Below, one piece after another: positions 1 through 5,510 of a DNA stretch of 8,090 nt. How positions within the stretch are numbered: the first letter of the stretch is position 1; each line of letters opens with the position of its first letter. This stretch comes from Oscillospiraceae bacterium. GTDB lineage: Bacteria; Bacillota; Clostridia; Oscillospirales; Ruminococcaceae. The notes below the pieces were generated by a model that was not told where the DNA came from, ran no database searches, and worked only from the letters and a program-made list of their open reading frames with translations. A program made the position numbers and the translations under genes. Location: contig JAITFV010000089.1 in assembly GCA_031281115.1 (NCBI GenBank), positions 1 through 8,090 of the forward strand, given 5' to 3'.

Positions 1-61
1 CGCTGTCGCAACAGCGCAAGCCCCTTTAACTTAAAAAGCGAAACGCTTTTTAAGTTAAAGG
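1..61. repeat. Composite palindrome cluster (GC hairpin plus 18-bp AT-rich hairpin)
   Basis: Two hairpins lie in tandem. Bases 1-6 pair with 11-16 around a 4-nt loop. Bases 23-40 pair perfectly with 44-61 around an AAA loop, giving an 18-bp stem. The large hairpin starts 9 nt past the stop of the leftward TPR gene, so it could shield the 3' end of that mRNA or help end it. On that strand it is followed by GGCTTG, not a T run, so it is not a standard intrinsic terminator. The right arm ends in AAGTTAAAGGA, which recurs at 1841-1851, and similar AT-rich palindromes sit at 1705-1730 and 1828-1850. I read it as one member of a dispersed palindromic repeat family. Confidence 0.7.
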
Positions 62-70
62 ACTATAATA

Positions 71-664
71 CTAAAGGTCTTTTGGCCGTTCAACACCTAA
101 GGTCGCATACAAATTATCAACGTCAGTCGGAGAAAGCCCGGCGGCGCGCGCGTTTGCGAGCGCTTCTTCAAAAGTAGGCGATGTGCTGAAGAACTTGCGT
201 TTAAAATAATCATTTTTTATGTACGCCTGAAAATAATGATAAATACCTCTCGGTTCTATCATCATTGCCGCATTTAGATATTCCTCGGCTTTGTCGATTT
301 CCGGTCGCGGAACAAGAAATGCCTTTCTGCCTTTCAAAACACAGACAGCAGCGTAAAAAAACATTTCAGAATTATCAAAGTTATCTTCGATTGCCTTTTC
401 AAAGGCAGAAAGCGCTTTATCGTACAATTTGAGCTTTAAGTAACACATTGCAAGGTTGCCGTTCAGGTCTTTCGCGTCAGGCTCACTCTCCAAGGCTTTA
501 CGGTATTCGTTCGCGTATTGATTCACCATCGGCAGCGGCATTGAATTTACGCTCGTGAACGTCGAAACAATAATGGGCGCATTGCAATATTTGCAAGCCG
601 TCTGCCCTATTTCAGCTCTCGCCTTGCATTTGCGGCACTTTATTTCATGCGACGTTGCTACCAT
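71..664 (-). CDS. Zinc-ribbon and TPR-repeat protein
   Basis: Predicted 197-aa soluble protein with no signal peptide or membrane segment. A zinc ribbon occupies residues 8-30, with CxxC pairs at C10/C13 and C24/C27. A helical region follows with TPR-like repeats, clearest at about residues 66-99 (the stretch LYDKALSAFEKAI is typical) and less clear at about 100-137. Such proteins usually act as scaffolds for protein contacts; no enzymatic motif is visible and the specific role is unknown. An in-frame ATG lies 12 nt upstream at 676, but the ATG at 664 is preferred because GGGGG (670-674) sits 5 nt before it. It has its own promoter (702-730) and is followed by a palindrome (1-61). The next gene upstream reads in the same direction but has a different promoter. 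Confidence 0.8.
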   Translation of the reverse strand: MVATSHEIKCRKCKARAEIGQTACKYCNAPIIVSTFTSVNSMPLPMVNQYANEYRKALESEPDAKDLNGNLAMCYLKLKLYDKALSAFEKAIEDNFDNSEMFFYAAVCVLKGRKAFLVPRPEIDKAEEYLNAAMMIEPRGIYHYFQAYIKNDYFKRKFFSTSPTFEEALANARAAGLSPTDVDNLYATLGVERPKDL

Positions 665-701
665 ATATACCCCCATTATGTACTGTATCTATACTTTATA
701 T

Positions 702-730
702 ATATTACATCAATTCTTTCACTTTGTCAA
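702..730 (-). promoter_or_regulatory. Sigma-A promoter of the TPR gene
   Basis: Read on the minus strand, TTGACA at 725-730 is followed by a 17-nt spacer and TAATAT at 702-707. The -35 box is perfect; the -10 box matches at 4 of 6 positions, including the key A and final T. The predicted start near 695 leaves a leader of about 30 nt before the ATG at 664. Confidence 0.65.
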
Positions 731-769
731 GAGTTTTTCGATAAAAAACACAATTTTTCGCGAACATGA

Positions 770-1534
770 TTAGGCATTGGCTTTTTTAAGGACAGATGCT
801 CCGAAAGCCGCCGCCGCAAATATTACAGCCGTAAAACCTGCCAGCATAACCGTGATGAAATTCACCCCGCCGGTATTCCCGCCGCCGCCTGTACCGCTTG
901 TTCCGGTATCGGCAACAACATGAACAACGTCTCCGGCAGTATCGGAAGGCTCCTCGGCAGGCTCGGATTCATCCGGTGCTTCCGGTTCATCGGGTGTCTC
1001 GGGTTCCGCCGGAGTTTCAGGCTCGGCGGGTTCCTCGGGTTCGGGTCGGTTGCATTTTTCACAATCACCGCATTCGCCGCAGATTGCACAACACTCAACC
1101 TCGCACCATTGAATACTGTTAAGGCAGGGGTCGCAGGTTAAACATGCATCTCTTATATCTTCGTGCTCATAATTGCATTTTGAGCAGTTTAAGCGGGGCC
1201 AGCTGTCATTGAGAGTTTCGCAGGCGTGTCCGTCGTGGCGGTTGTCGGTCAATAAATGAAGGCTGCAAGCCCGTTGACAGTCATGTACATCCGAGTTCGT
1301 ACTCACATAGAGATGTCCACCGGCCGCAGCAGAGCAAGCGGGGTGACTCCATCCGCATCTGCTGCAATCAAAGCCGAGGTGACGCTGCTGGGTTCCGCAA
1401 AGAGTACAAACATGGTAGATTAATGTATCATCAGCCTCCCAAACGTGGTCACAAACATCTGCCGCTAACACAGTTGTCACAGTCATAACGAAGATGAAAA
1501 TTAGAATAACAACGAGAGATAAAGCTTTTTTCAC
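770..1534 (-). CDS. Exported cysteine-rich protein with acidic Pro-rich stalk and C-terminal membrane anchor
   Basis: Predicted 254 aa if the GTG at 1534 is the start. That choice gives a classic signal peptide (MKK, hydrophobic core, VLA-AD cleavage near residue 24) and places AGAAGGG (1545-1551) 10 nt upstream. The frame stays open to a TTG at 1648, but no ribosome site precedes that TTG or the ATG at 1636. The mature part (28-161) holds 21 cysteines, many as CxxC pairs (43/46, 57/60, 117/120, 131/134, 149/152, 155/158), plus several His, suggesting metal binding or a disulfide-rich fold. A Pro/Glu stalk (164-196), a Gly/Thr stretch (209-223), a hydrophobic helix (about 226-248) and a KK tail follow. 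This resembles a surface protein anchor but has no LPxTG motif. I do not recognise the family. Confidence 0.75.
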   Translation of the reverse strand: MKKALSLVVILIFIFVMTVTTVLAADVCDHVWEADDTLIYHVCTLCGTQQRHLGFDCSRCGWSHPACSAAAGGHLYVSTNSDVHDCQRACSLHLLTDNRHDGHACETLNDSWPRLNCSKCNYEHEDIRDACLTCDPCLNSIQWCEVECCAICGECGDCEKCNRPEPEEPAEPETPAEPETPDEPEAPDESEPAEEPSDTAGDVVHVVADTGTSGTGGGGNTGGVNFITVMLAGFTAVIFAAAAFGASVLKKANA

Positions 1535-1587
1535 TTTTTTCAAACCCTTCTGTAGTAAAGATTTTTCTTTATATAGCTGATTAAATT

Positions 1588-1627
1588 GAAAACACTGAAG
1601 TGTTTTCTCGGTAAGCGGAGCTTGCCG
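1588..1627. repeat. Two tandem hairpins in the leader of the cysteine-rich gene
   Basis: Bases 1588-1596 pair perfectly with 1599-1607 (9 bp, 2-nt loop). Bases 1609-1616 pair with 1620-1627 (8 bp including one G-T/G-U, 3-nt loop). Both lie between the predicted promoter (1749-1777) and the GTG start at 1534, so they would be in the 5' untranslated RNA. The first resembles the AAAA-rich hairpins at 23-61 and 1705-1730 in shape but not in base sequence. Confidence 0.6.
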
Positions 1628-1670
1628 CCATGCCATCAGCACGGACAATCAGCTATGCAGTCAAGTCAAG

Positions 1671-1730
1671 CCGCCTTTGGCGGTTCGCGGCGTATACGCC
1701 GCGGGTTAAAAACGCTTTAGCGTTTTTAAC
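1671..1730. repeat. Three tandem palindromes (two GC-rich, one AT-rich)
   Basis: CCGCC-TTT-GGCGG spans 1671-1683, a perfect 18-nt palindrome centred on GTATAC spans 1686-1703, and a 12-bp stem with a 2-nt loop spans 1705-1730 (arms 1705-1716 and 1719-1730). The block lies just downstream of the predicted transcription start of the leftward cysteine-rich gene, so its RNA would begin with three consecutive hairpins. The GC-plus-AT module order resembles the cluster at 1-61. No long T run follows in the direction of transcription. Confidence 0.7.
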
Positions 1731-1748
1731 TTAACTGGCTATAGTTGC

Positions 1749-1777
1749 ATTATATAACAAAAAACGCAAAATGTCAA
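1749..1777 (-). promoter_or_regulatory. Consensus sigma-A promoter of the cysteine-rich exported gene
   Basis: On the minus strand, TTGACA (1772-1777), a 17-nt spacer and TATAAT (1749-1754) match the consensus perfectly. The start would be near 1742, giving a leader of about 200 nt before the GTG at 1534. A 12-bp inverted repeat (1760-1771 with 1791-1802) straddles the -35 box. Confidence 0.8.
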
Positions 1778-1802
1778 GAAAAATCTGACCTTTTGCGTTT
1801 TT
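1760..1802. promoter_or_regulatory. 12-bp inverted repeat flanking the -35 box, possible operator
   Basis: AAAAACGCAAAA at 1760-1771 and its exact complement at 1791-1802 are separated by 19 nt. One arm lies in the promoter spacer and the other just upstream of the -35 box of the leftward cysteine-rich gene. Arm centres are 31 bp apart, about three helical turns, which suits protein binding on one face of the DNA. It could instead be part of the local palindrome family. Confidence 0.45.
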
Positions 1803-1827
1803 CATACGGCTGACAGAGATTTACAGT

Positions 1828-1880
1828 CTTTTAACTTTAAAAGTTAAAGGAGCTTCCGCTGCGTGAGCGCACCGGCGCTG
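1828..1880. repeat. AT-rich plus GC-rich palindrome cluster
   Basis: Bases 1828-1837 pair with 1841-1850 (10 bp including one G-T/G-U, TAA loop), followed by a short GC hairpin of 1866-1870 with 1875-1879. AAGTTAAAGGA at 1841-1851 is identical to 52-62. It lies between the two divergent promoters at 1749-1777 and 1939-1967 and so is probably in neither transcript. Confidence 0.55.
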
Positions 1881-1938
1881 AGAGATTGATACTGTTATCC
1901 ATTAGACTTCTTGCGTAACTCGTTTGCGGTAGAAGCTA

Positions 1939-1967
1939 TTGACACTTCCCTGCCTGCACGGTATAAT
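1939..1967 (+). promoter_or_regulatory. Consensus sigma-A promoter of the mazG cluster
   Basis: TTGACA (1939-1944), a 17-nt spacer and TATAAT (1962-1967) match the consensus perfectly. The start would be near 1974, giving a leader of about 80 nt before the ATG at 2053, with a 13-bp hairpin in it. The promoter is bracketed by 14-nt inverted copies at 1890-1903 and 2023-2036. Confidence 0.85.
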
Positions 1968-2005
1968 AGAATTGTAAACAGCGGCGTTGCTGCGCCCGCG
2001 AAACC

Positions 2006-2034
2006 CTGTTATCCATTTCTTAAATGGATAACAG
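2006..2034 (+). repeat. 13-bp perfect hairpin in the mazG leader, arm repeated upstream
   Basis: Bases 2006-2018 pair perfectly with 2022-2034 around a CTT loop. The left arm's CTGTTATCCATT recurs as a direct copy at 1892-1903, and TACTGTTATCCATT at 1890-1903 is the exact complement of 2023-2036. In the RNA the hairpin ends a few bases before the AAAGGA ribosome site, so it could affect translation. It has no T run and would not act as a simple terminator. Confidence 0.75.
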
Positions 2035-2052
2035 TAAAAGGATAGTAAAACC

Positions 2053-2856
2053 ATGATTGAAATAAAACAAAATTATACCCTCCCCGACCTGCTCGCCATA
2101 ATGAGCCTGTTGCGCTCTGAAAACGGCTGCCCGTGGGACATTGAGCAGACTCACGCTTCCATACGTATGAACGTTATTGAAGAAGCTTATGAGGTCGCCG
2201 AAGCAATTGACAGCGGCGATAATGCTCTTCTGAAAGAAGAACTCGGCGATTTGCTTTTGCAAATCGTTTTCCACGCACAAATCGCAGATGAGAGCGGCGA
2301 GTATAACTTTGACGGCATTTGCGACGGGATTTGCAAGAAGCTGATTTACCGTCACCCGCACGTCTTCGGCAAATTATCTGTCGGAAGTACCGGCGAGGTG
2401 CTCCGGAATTGGGATAATCTCAAGAGCAAGTCGAAAGGTGAGGAAAGAAGTTCAGATAGCTTAGAAAATGTTCCGCACGCCCTCCCTGCTCTCATGCGCG
2501 GCGAAAAAGTGGGAAAAAGAGCGGCAGGCGCAGGCTTCGATTTTTGCGATGTTAATGAGGTTATAGCGAGATTAAAAGAGGAATTGCAGGAACTCGAATT
2601 TGCTGTTATTAATAAAAATAATGACGAAATAGAAGATGAATTTGGTGATATTTTATTTACGTGTTGTAATTTAGGGAGATTTTTAAAAAAAGATAGTGAA
2701 AAAGCCTTGACAAGAGCGATAAATAAGTTTATAATGCGATTTAGGGCAGTTGAATCGTTGGCAGAGGAAAAAGGTAAAACTTTTGCCGAAATTCCGCAAC
2801 AGGAACTTAACGAGTTGTGGGAAGCTGCCAAACATAATAAAAATTTTGGAGGTTAA
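2053..2856 (+). CDS. mazG: MazG nucleoside triphosphate pyrophosphohydrolase
   Basis: This 267-aa cytoplasmic enzyme is expected to hydrolyse NTPs and dNTPs to the monophosphate and pyrophosphate, clearing non-standard nucleotides. Tandem MazG domains are visible. The first has GCPWD (25-29), the Mg2+-binding EExxE (43-47) and ELGDLL (63-68), then YRHPHVFG (99-106). The second keeps EELQEL (176-181) and EFGDILF (196-202), so both acidic sets look intact. Length matches E. coli-type MazG (about 263 aa). The neighbourhood matches B. subtilis yabN, but there YabN is fused to an N-terminal tetrapyrrole methylase, which is absent here. AAAGGA sits about 10 nt before the ATG. It is the first gene after the promoter at 1939-1967 and its stop codon lies one base before the hup ATG. 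Confidence 0.95.
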   Translation: MIEIKQNYTLPDLLAIMSLLRSENGCPWDIEQTHASIRMNVIEEAYEVAEAIDSGDNALLKEELGDLLLQIVFHAQIADESGEYNFDGICDGICKKLIYRHPHVFGKLSVGSTGEVLRNWDNLKSKSKGEERSSDSLENVPHALPALMRGEKVGKRAAGAGFDFCDVNEVIARLKEELQELEFAVINKNNDEIEDEFGDILFTCCNLGRFLKKDSEKALTRAINKFIMRFRAVESLAEEKGKTFAEIPQQELNELWEAAKHNKNFGG

Positions 2857-2857
2857 C

Positions 2858-3145
2858 ATGACGAAAGCAGATTTAGTCACAGCAGTAGCACAAAAAGCAG
2901 AGCTTACCAAGAAAGACGCAGACGCGGCGATTACCGCTGTAATCGATGCAATTACCGAAACCCTTAAAAAAGGCGAAAAAGTCCAGCTCGTCGGCTTCGG
3001 CTCTTTTGAAGTCCGTGAACGTGCGGCAAGAGAAGGCGTAAACCCGCAAACTCAAATGAAAATCAAGATTCCCGCAAGCAAGGTTCCCGCATTCAAAGCA
3101 GGAAAGGCGCTTAAAGAAGCTGTAGCTTCATCGAAGAAGAAGTAA
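2858..3145 (+). CDS. hup: HU-family DNA-binding protein
   Basis: This 95-aa nucleoid protein is expected to bind and bend DNA as a dimer. It shows the N-terminal helices ([11 protein letters not shown]), the signature [20 protein letters not shown], the conserved proline of the minor-groove arm, and a C-terminal helix with a lysine-rich end. Length is typical (about 90 aa). The ATG at 2858 is chosen over upstream in-frame starts because GGAGG (2848-2852) lies 5 nt before it. That site sits inside the last codons of mazG, so the two are probably translationally coupled. A terminator (3151-3174) follows immediately. Escape of some transcripts past it would give high hup and lower rqcP expression. 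Confidence 0.97.
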   Translation: MTKADLVTAVAQKAELTKKDADAAITAVIDAITETLKKGEKVQLVGFGSFEVRERAAREGVNPQTQMKIKIPASKVPAFKAGKALKEAVASSKKK

Positions 3146-3150
3146 TATTA

Positions 3151-3174
3151 AGGGGCTTGAAAAAGCCCCTTTTT
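3151..3174 (+). terminator. Intrinsic terminator after hup (probably partial)
   Basis: AGGGGCTT (3151-3158) pairs with AAGCCCCT (3163-3170) around GAAA, followed by a run of 5 T. No promoter is evident between it and rqcP (3201), which suggests it leaks and tunes the hup to rqcP ratio. Confidence 0.85.
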
Positions 3175-3200
3175 GAATTATATCTAAAGGAGAACCCGCC

Positions 3201-3440
3201 ATGCGATTAGATAAATACTTAAAAGTTTCCCGCCTCATAAAACGCCGCACGGTCGCAAATGAAGCTTGCGATGCAGGTAAGGTCGCTGTAAACGGCAAGC
3301 CCGCGCGAGCTTCTTACGAAGTAAAAATCGGTGATATAATCGAAATCAACATGGGCAGAACGCCGCTCAAAGTTAAGGTTTTGGAAATAAAAGAAACGAT
3401 TGGGAAAGATGCGGCAGCTTTCATGTATGAGGGGATTTAA
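3201..3440 (+). CDS. rqcP: RqcP, S4-domain ribosome quality control factor (formerly YabO)
   Basis: This 79-aa S4 RNA-binding protein starts MRLDKYLKVSRLIKRRTVA and has the S4 core GKVAVNGKPA, then a short beta segment with DIIEI. In B. subtilis the homologue binds 50S subunits carrying stuck peptidyl-tRNA and helps RqcH add alanine tails. Length (family about 80-90 aa) and position between hup and yabP support RqcP over other S4 paralogues. AAAGGAG (3186-3192) lies 8 nt before the ATG. It is followed by 112 nt without a gene that carries a sigma-E-like promoter, so it probably ends the growth-phase part of the cluster, although no terminator is visible directly after it. Confidence 0.92.
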   Translation: MRLDKYLKVSRLIKRRTVANEACDAGKVAVNGKPARASYEVKIGDIIEINMGRTPLKVKVLEIKETIGKDAAAFMYEGI

Positions 3441-3492
3441 CCAGCTATACCTAATGCTAAAATCCAATAAGGGATTGACAAGAAATATTCCC

Positions 3493-3521
3493 GCATATTC
3501 CCCCCCTGCCCCGAATAGAAT
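3493..3521 (+). promoter_or_regulatory. Sigma-E-like (mother cell) promoter of yabP-yabQ
   Basis: GCATATT (3493-3499) fits the sigma-E -35 consensus KMATATT fully. After a 14-nt spacer, AATAGAAT (3514-3521) matches 6 of 8 positions of the -10 consensus CATACAMT. Sigma-E control of yabP is known in B. subtilis. An inverted repeat, CCCCTGCC (3503-3510) with GGCAGGGG (3536-3543), joins the spacer to the yabP ribosome site. Confidence 0.65.
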
Positions 3522-3552
3522 TAACTATCAGGACAGGCAGGGGTGATTTTTT

Positions 3553-3843
3553 ATGCAAGAAAAAGAAAAAGAAAAACAAAAACCGAAACCGCATAATTAT
3601 ATATTGGAAAACCGCTCGAAGTTGATTCTGAGCGGCGTTCACGAAGTCGGGAGTTTTAACGAAACCGAGGCAGTTGCTTACACCGCGCAGGGTGAGCTTC
3701 GTATAAAAGGCAAGGAACTGCAGGTCGTTGCAGTTAATGTTGAGAGCGGCGATATGGAGATTACCGGAAAAATATACAGCTCGGTTTACACCGATAATAC
3801 CGAGCGTATCCCAAATAATTTTATAACAAGATTGTTTAAATAG
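3553..3843 (+). CDS. yabP: Sporulation protein YabP
   Basis: This 96-aa protein is expected in the mother cell during sporulation. A Lys/Glu-rich N-terminal stretch (about 14 residues) is followed by the YabP/YqfC-type core with NRSKLILSGVHEVGSF (about 20-35) and GELRIKGKELQVVAVNVESG. There is no signal peptide or membrane segment. B. subtilis YabP is about 100 aa and occupies the same place before yabQ, where the operon is sigma-E dependent. AGGGGTG lies 8 nt before the ATG, close to the 3' arm of the dyad noted at 3536-3543. yabQ begins 7 bases after the stop. The biochemical function of the family is unknown. Confidence 0.93.
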   Translation: MQEKEKEKQKPKPHNYILENRSKLILSGVHEVGSFNETEAVAYTAQGELRIKGKELQVVAVNVESGDMEITGKIYSSVYTDNTERIPNNFITRLFK

Positions 3844-3850
3844 GTGAATT

Positions 3851-4507
3851 ATGATTAGTTTAACTTATTCGGATAATATGTTTGTGCCGATTTCCGAGAG
3901 CCTTTCGCAGTTGGCGTCTTTCGCGATTTTGGGCTTTTTCTTCGGAATCTTCTATGAAATCATCAGAATAATACGGCTCTTTAAGAAGCAAAGCGACCTC
4001 GTTGTCAGTATAACAGACTTCGTTTTTCTGTCTTTTACAGGGCTTGTCACGTTCGCGTATTCAATGGAACTCGGAAACGGACAATTCCGCTGGTTCTTCA
4101 TAGCAGGCGTGATTTTCGGCGGCGTTGTATATTTTCTGACAGTAGGGCGGCTGGTTTTTCTTGCGTCAAATTTCATAGTCCGGTGTATAAAACGAGTTTT
4201 TGCTTTTATAGTAAGGTGCGTGAAAGTTACTTTTTTGTTCTTCAAAAAGTATATTTTTGTACCTATATTGAAAATGTTATGTAAAATTATACAGTTTTCA
4301 AAGACTAAAATTGGTAATATCTACGTTTTTCTTAGAAAAAAGGTATTAAATTCATCAAACCACTTGAAAAGTAAGGTCAAAGTAGTATATAATAAAAGAA
4401 CAATAAATAAATCTGTCGCAGGTGATGAACGAAATGTCGTCAAAGGTACAATCAGGGCAATCGGGAAATCGGCGAGGACAACGTCAGCCGCGTTCCGCAA
4501 AACGTGA
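3851..4507 (+). CDS. yabQ: Spore cortex biosynthesis membrane protein YabQ
   Basis: This 218-aa membrane protein is homologous by context and topology to B. subtilis YabQ (about 211 aa), which is needed for spore cortex formation and acts in the mother cell at the forespore membrane. Hydrophobic segments are at about residues 19-41, 50-72 and 79-108, with a fourth amphipathic hydrophobic stretch near 118-145. The rest is a basic cytoplasmic tail. AGGTGA just before the ATG overlaps the spacing from yabP. The second half of the gene is AT-rich. The last 74 nt overlap the start of divIC in another frame, so the basic C-terminus and the DivIC N-terminus are encoded by the same DNA. Confidence 0.88.
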   Translation: MISLTYSDNMFVPISESLSQLASFAILGFFFGIFYEIIRIIRLFKKQSDLVVSITDFVFLSFTGLVTFAYSMELGNGQFRWFFIAGVIFGGVVYFLTVGRLVFLASNFIVRCIKRVFAFIVRCVKVTFLFFKKYIFVPILKMLCKIIQFSKTKIGNIYVFLRKKVLNSSNHLKSKVKVVYNKRTINKSVAGDERNVVKGTIRAIGKSARTTSAAFRKT

Positions 4508-4775
4508 AACATTTATCCCGTACTTTATATTTTTATTAATTGTCGGATACGCTGTTTTTCTGCTTATTTCTACGCAGGTTGAAATACAGGAAAAGCGCGG
4601 CGAGTACGAGGCGCTGAGCGCAAGACTTACGGAAGTTCGTGCCGCGAACGAACAGCTTGAGCGTTATCTCAGAAGCGAGGAATATCTCGCAGAATACATG
4701 GAGATGATTGCACGCGGCAAGCTCTCATACGCACACCCGAGAGAGCGAATCTATTATATTTTGCCAAGTTCTTAG
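4434..4775 (+). CDS. divIC: DivIC/FtsB-type septum formation initiator
   Basis: This 113-aa bitopic division protein has a basic cytoplasmic N-terminus (residues 1-26, Gly/Gln/Arg-rich), one membrane helix (about 30-50, FIPYFIFLLIVGYAVFLLIS) and an extracellular coiled coil (about 52-90) with regular Leu/Ala spacing, ending in the family's YAHPRERIYYI-like block. The family links FtsL and DivIB (FtsQ) in the divisome. The ATG at 4434 is preferred over GTG 4422 or ATG 4425 because AGGTGA (4420-4425) lies 8 nt before it; the earlier codons overlap that site. The start lies inside yabQ. It ends the cluster and a terminator follows at 4824-4852. The family is short and variable, so the name rests on architecture plus position after yabQ. 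Confidence 0.9.
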   Translation: MSSKVQSGQSGNRRGQRQPRSAKRETFIPYFIFLLIVGYAVFLLISTQVEIQEKRGEYEALSARLTEVRAANEQLERYLRSEEYLAEYMEMIARGKLSYAHPRERIYYILPSS

Positions 4776-4823
4776 TATTTTTTCATTTTTACTCTTACTT
4801 CTTTTGTTATTATCTCAATTTCG

Positions 4824-4852
4824 GTTCGCTTATATGAGCGAACTGTTTTTTT
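4824..4852 (+). terminator. Intrinsic terminator closing the mazG-divIC cluster
   Basis: GTTCGCT (4824-4830) pairs with AGCGAAC (4837-4843) around a 6-nt loop, followed by TG and a run of 7 T (4846-4852). It lies 48 nt beyond the divIC stop. The region 4853-4906 up to the next promoter shows nothing else I can support. Confidence 0.8.
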
Positions 4853-4906
4853 GGTTGGCAGAAAATGAGAAAGCACAGCCGCAGCAGCACCATCCCAAAA
4901 TTATCA

Positions 4907-4935
4907 TTGACAAATCCTCTTCAATACTGTAAAAT
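4907..4935 (+). promoter_or_regulatory. Sigma-A promoter of the rubrerythrin gene
   Basis: TTGACA (4907-4912), a 17-nt spacer and TAAAAT (4930-4935). The start near 4942 falls at the ribosome site AAAGGAGTG (4943-4951), so the leader would be very short. No oxygen-stress operator is recognised. Confidence 0.75.
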
Positions 4936-4959
4936 TAAAACAAAAGGAGTGAAAATAAT

Positions 4960-5502
4960 ATGGCAAATTTGAAAGGTACAAAAACTGAAAAGAATCTTAT
5001 GGAGGCTTTTTCAGGGGAAAGTCAGGCACGAAACAAGTATACCTATTACGCAGGTAAGGCAAGAAAAGAGGGCTATGAGCAGATAGCGGCGCTGTTTGAA
5101 GAAACTGCGCTTAATGAAAAAGAACACGCAAAAATCTGGTTTAAACTGCTTCACGGCGGCGATATTCCCTCGACTGCCGAAAATCTCAAAGCTGCCGCTT
5201 CCGGCGAAAATGAAGAGTGGACAAATATGTATAAGCGCATGGCGGCAGAAGCGAAAGAAGAAGGCTTCAGCGATATTGCGTCCCTGTTTGAAAAGGTCGG
5301 AGCAATAGAAAAGGAACATGAGGAACGTTATCTCGCGCTTCTTAAAAGTATTGAGACAAACACTGTATTTAAAAGAAACGAGAAATCTGTATGGATTTGC
5401 CGTAACTGTGGGCATATTATTGATAGTGAAAGCGCACCGAACAGATGCCCGGTCTGCATTCATCCGCAGGCATATTTTGAACTGCGCGCCGTGAATTATT
5501 AA
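4960..5502 (+). CDS. rbr: Rubrerythrin
   Basis: This 180-aa cytoplasmic non-haem iron protein is expected to reduce hydrogen peroxide with electrons from rubredoxin or NADH-linked partners, protecting anaerobes from oxygen. The ferritin-like four-helix domain (1-135) keeps the expected diiron ligands E20, E53, H56, E83, E86, E117 and H120, with the family blocks GESQARNKY, EKEHAKIW, EEWTNMY and EKEHEERY. The C-terminal rubredoxin-like domain has CxxCG (C147/C150) and CPVC (C163/C166) for the Fe(SCys)4 site. All ligands are present, so it should be active. It has its own promoter and terminator and is a single-gene unit. Length matches short clostridial rubrerythrins. Confidence 0.96.
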   Translation: MANLKGTKTEKNLMEAFSGESQARNKYTYYAGKARKEGYEQIAALFEETALNEKEHAKIWFKLLHGGDIPSTAENLKAAASGENEEWTNMYKRMAAEAKEEGFSDIASLFEKVGAIEKEHEERYLALLKSIETNTVFKRNEKSVWICRNCGHIIDSESAPNRCPVCIHPQAYFELRAVNY

Positions 5503-5510
5503 CAAAATAT

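Noticed and set aside
770..900. LPxTG sortase signal in the cysteine-rich protein
   Set aside because: There is a hydrophobic C-terminus with KK, but no LPxTG; ADTGT is too degenerate to call.
1535..1648. N-terminal extension of the cysteine-rich protein to TTG 1648 or ATG 1636
   Set aside because: No ribosome site at either codon, and the extension would bury the signal peptide about 35 residues inside the protein.
1..2052. CRISPR array or tRNA in the hairpin-rich region
   Set aside because: Repeats are palindromes of differing sequence and irregular spacing, with no equal-length spacers and no cloverleaf pattern.
4834..4932. Small rightward ORF of 32 codons after divIC
   Set aside because: No ribosome site, start lies in the terminator hairpin loop, and the frame runs through the rubrerythrin promoter.
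5011..5505. Leftward open frame antisense to rubrerythrin
   Set aside because: Shadow of a gene with all its metal ligands conserved on the plus strand.
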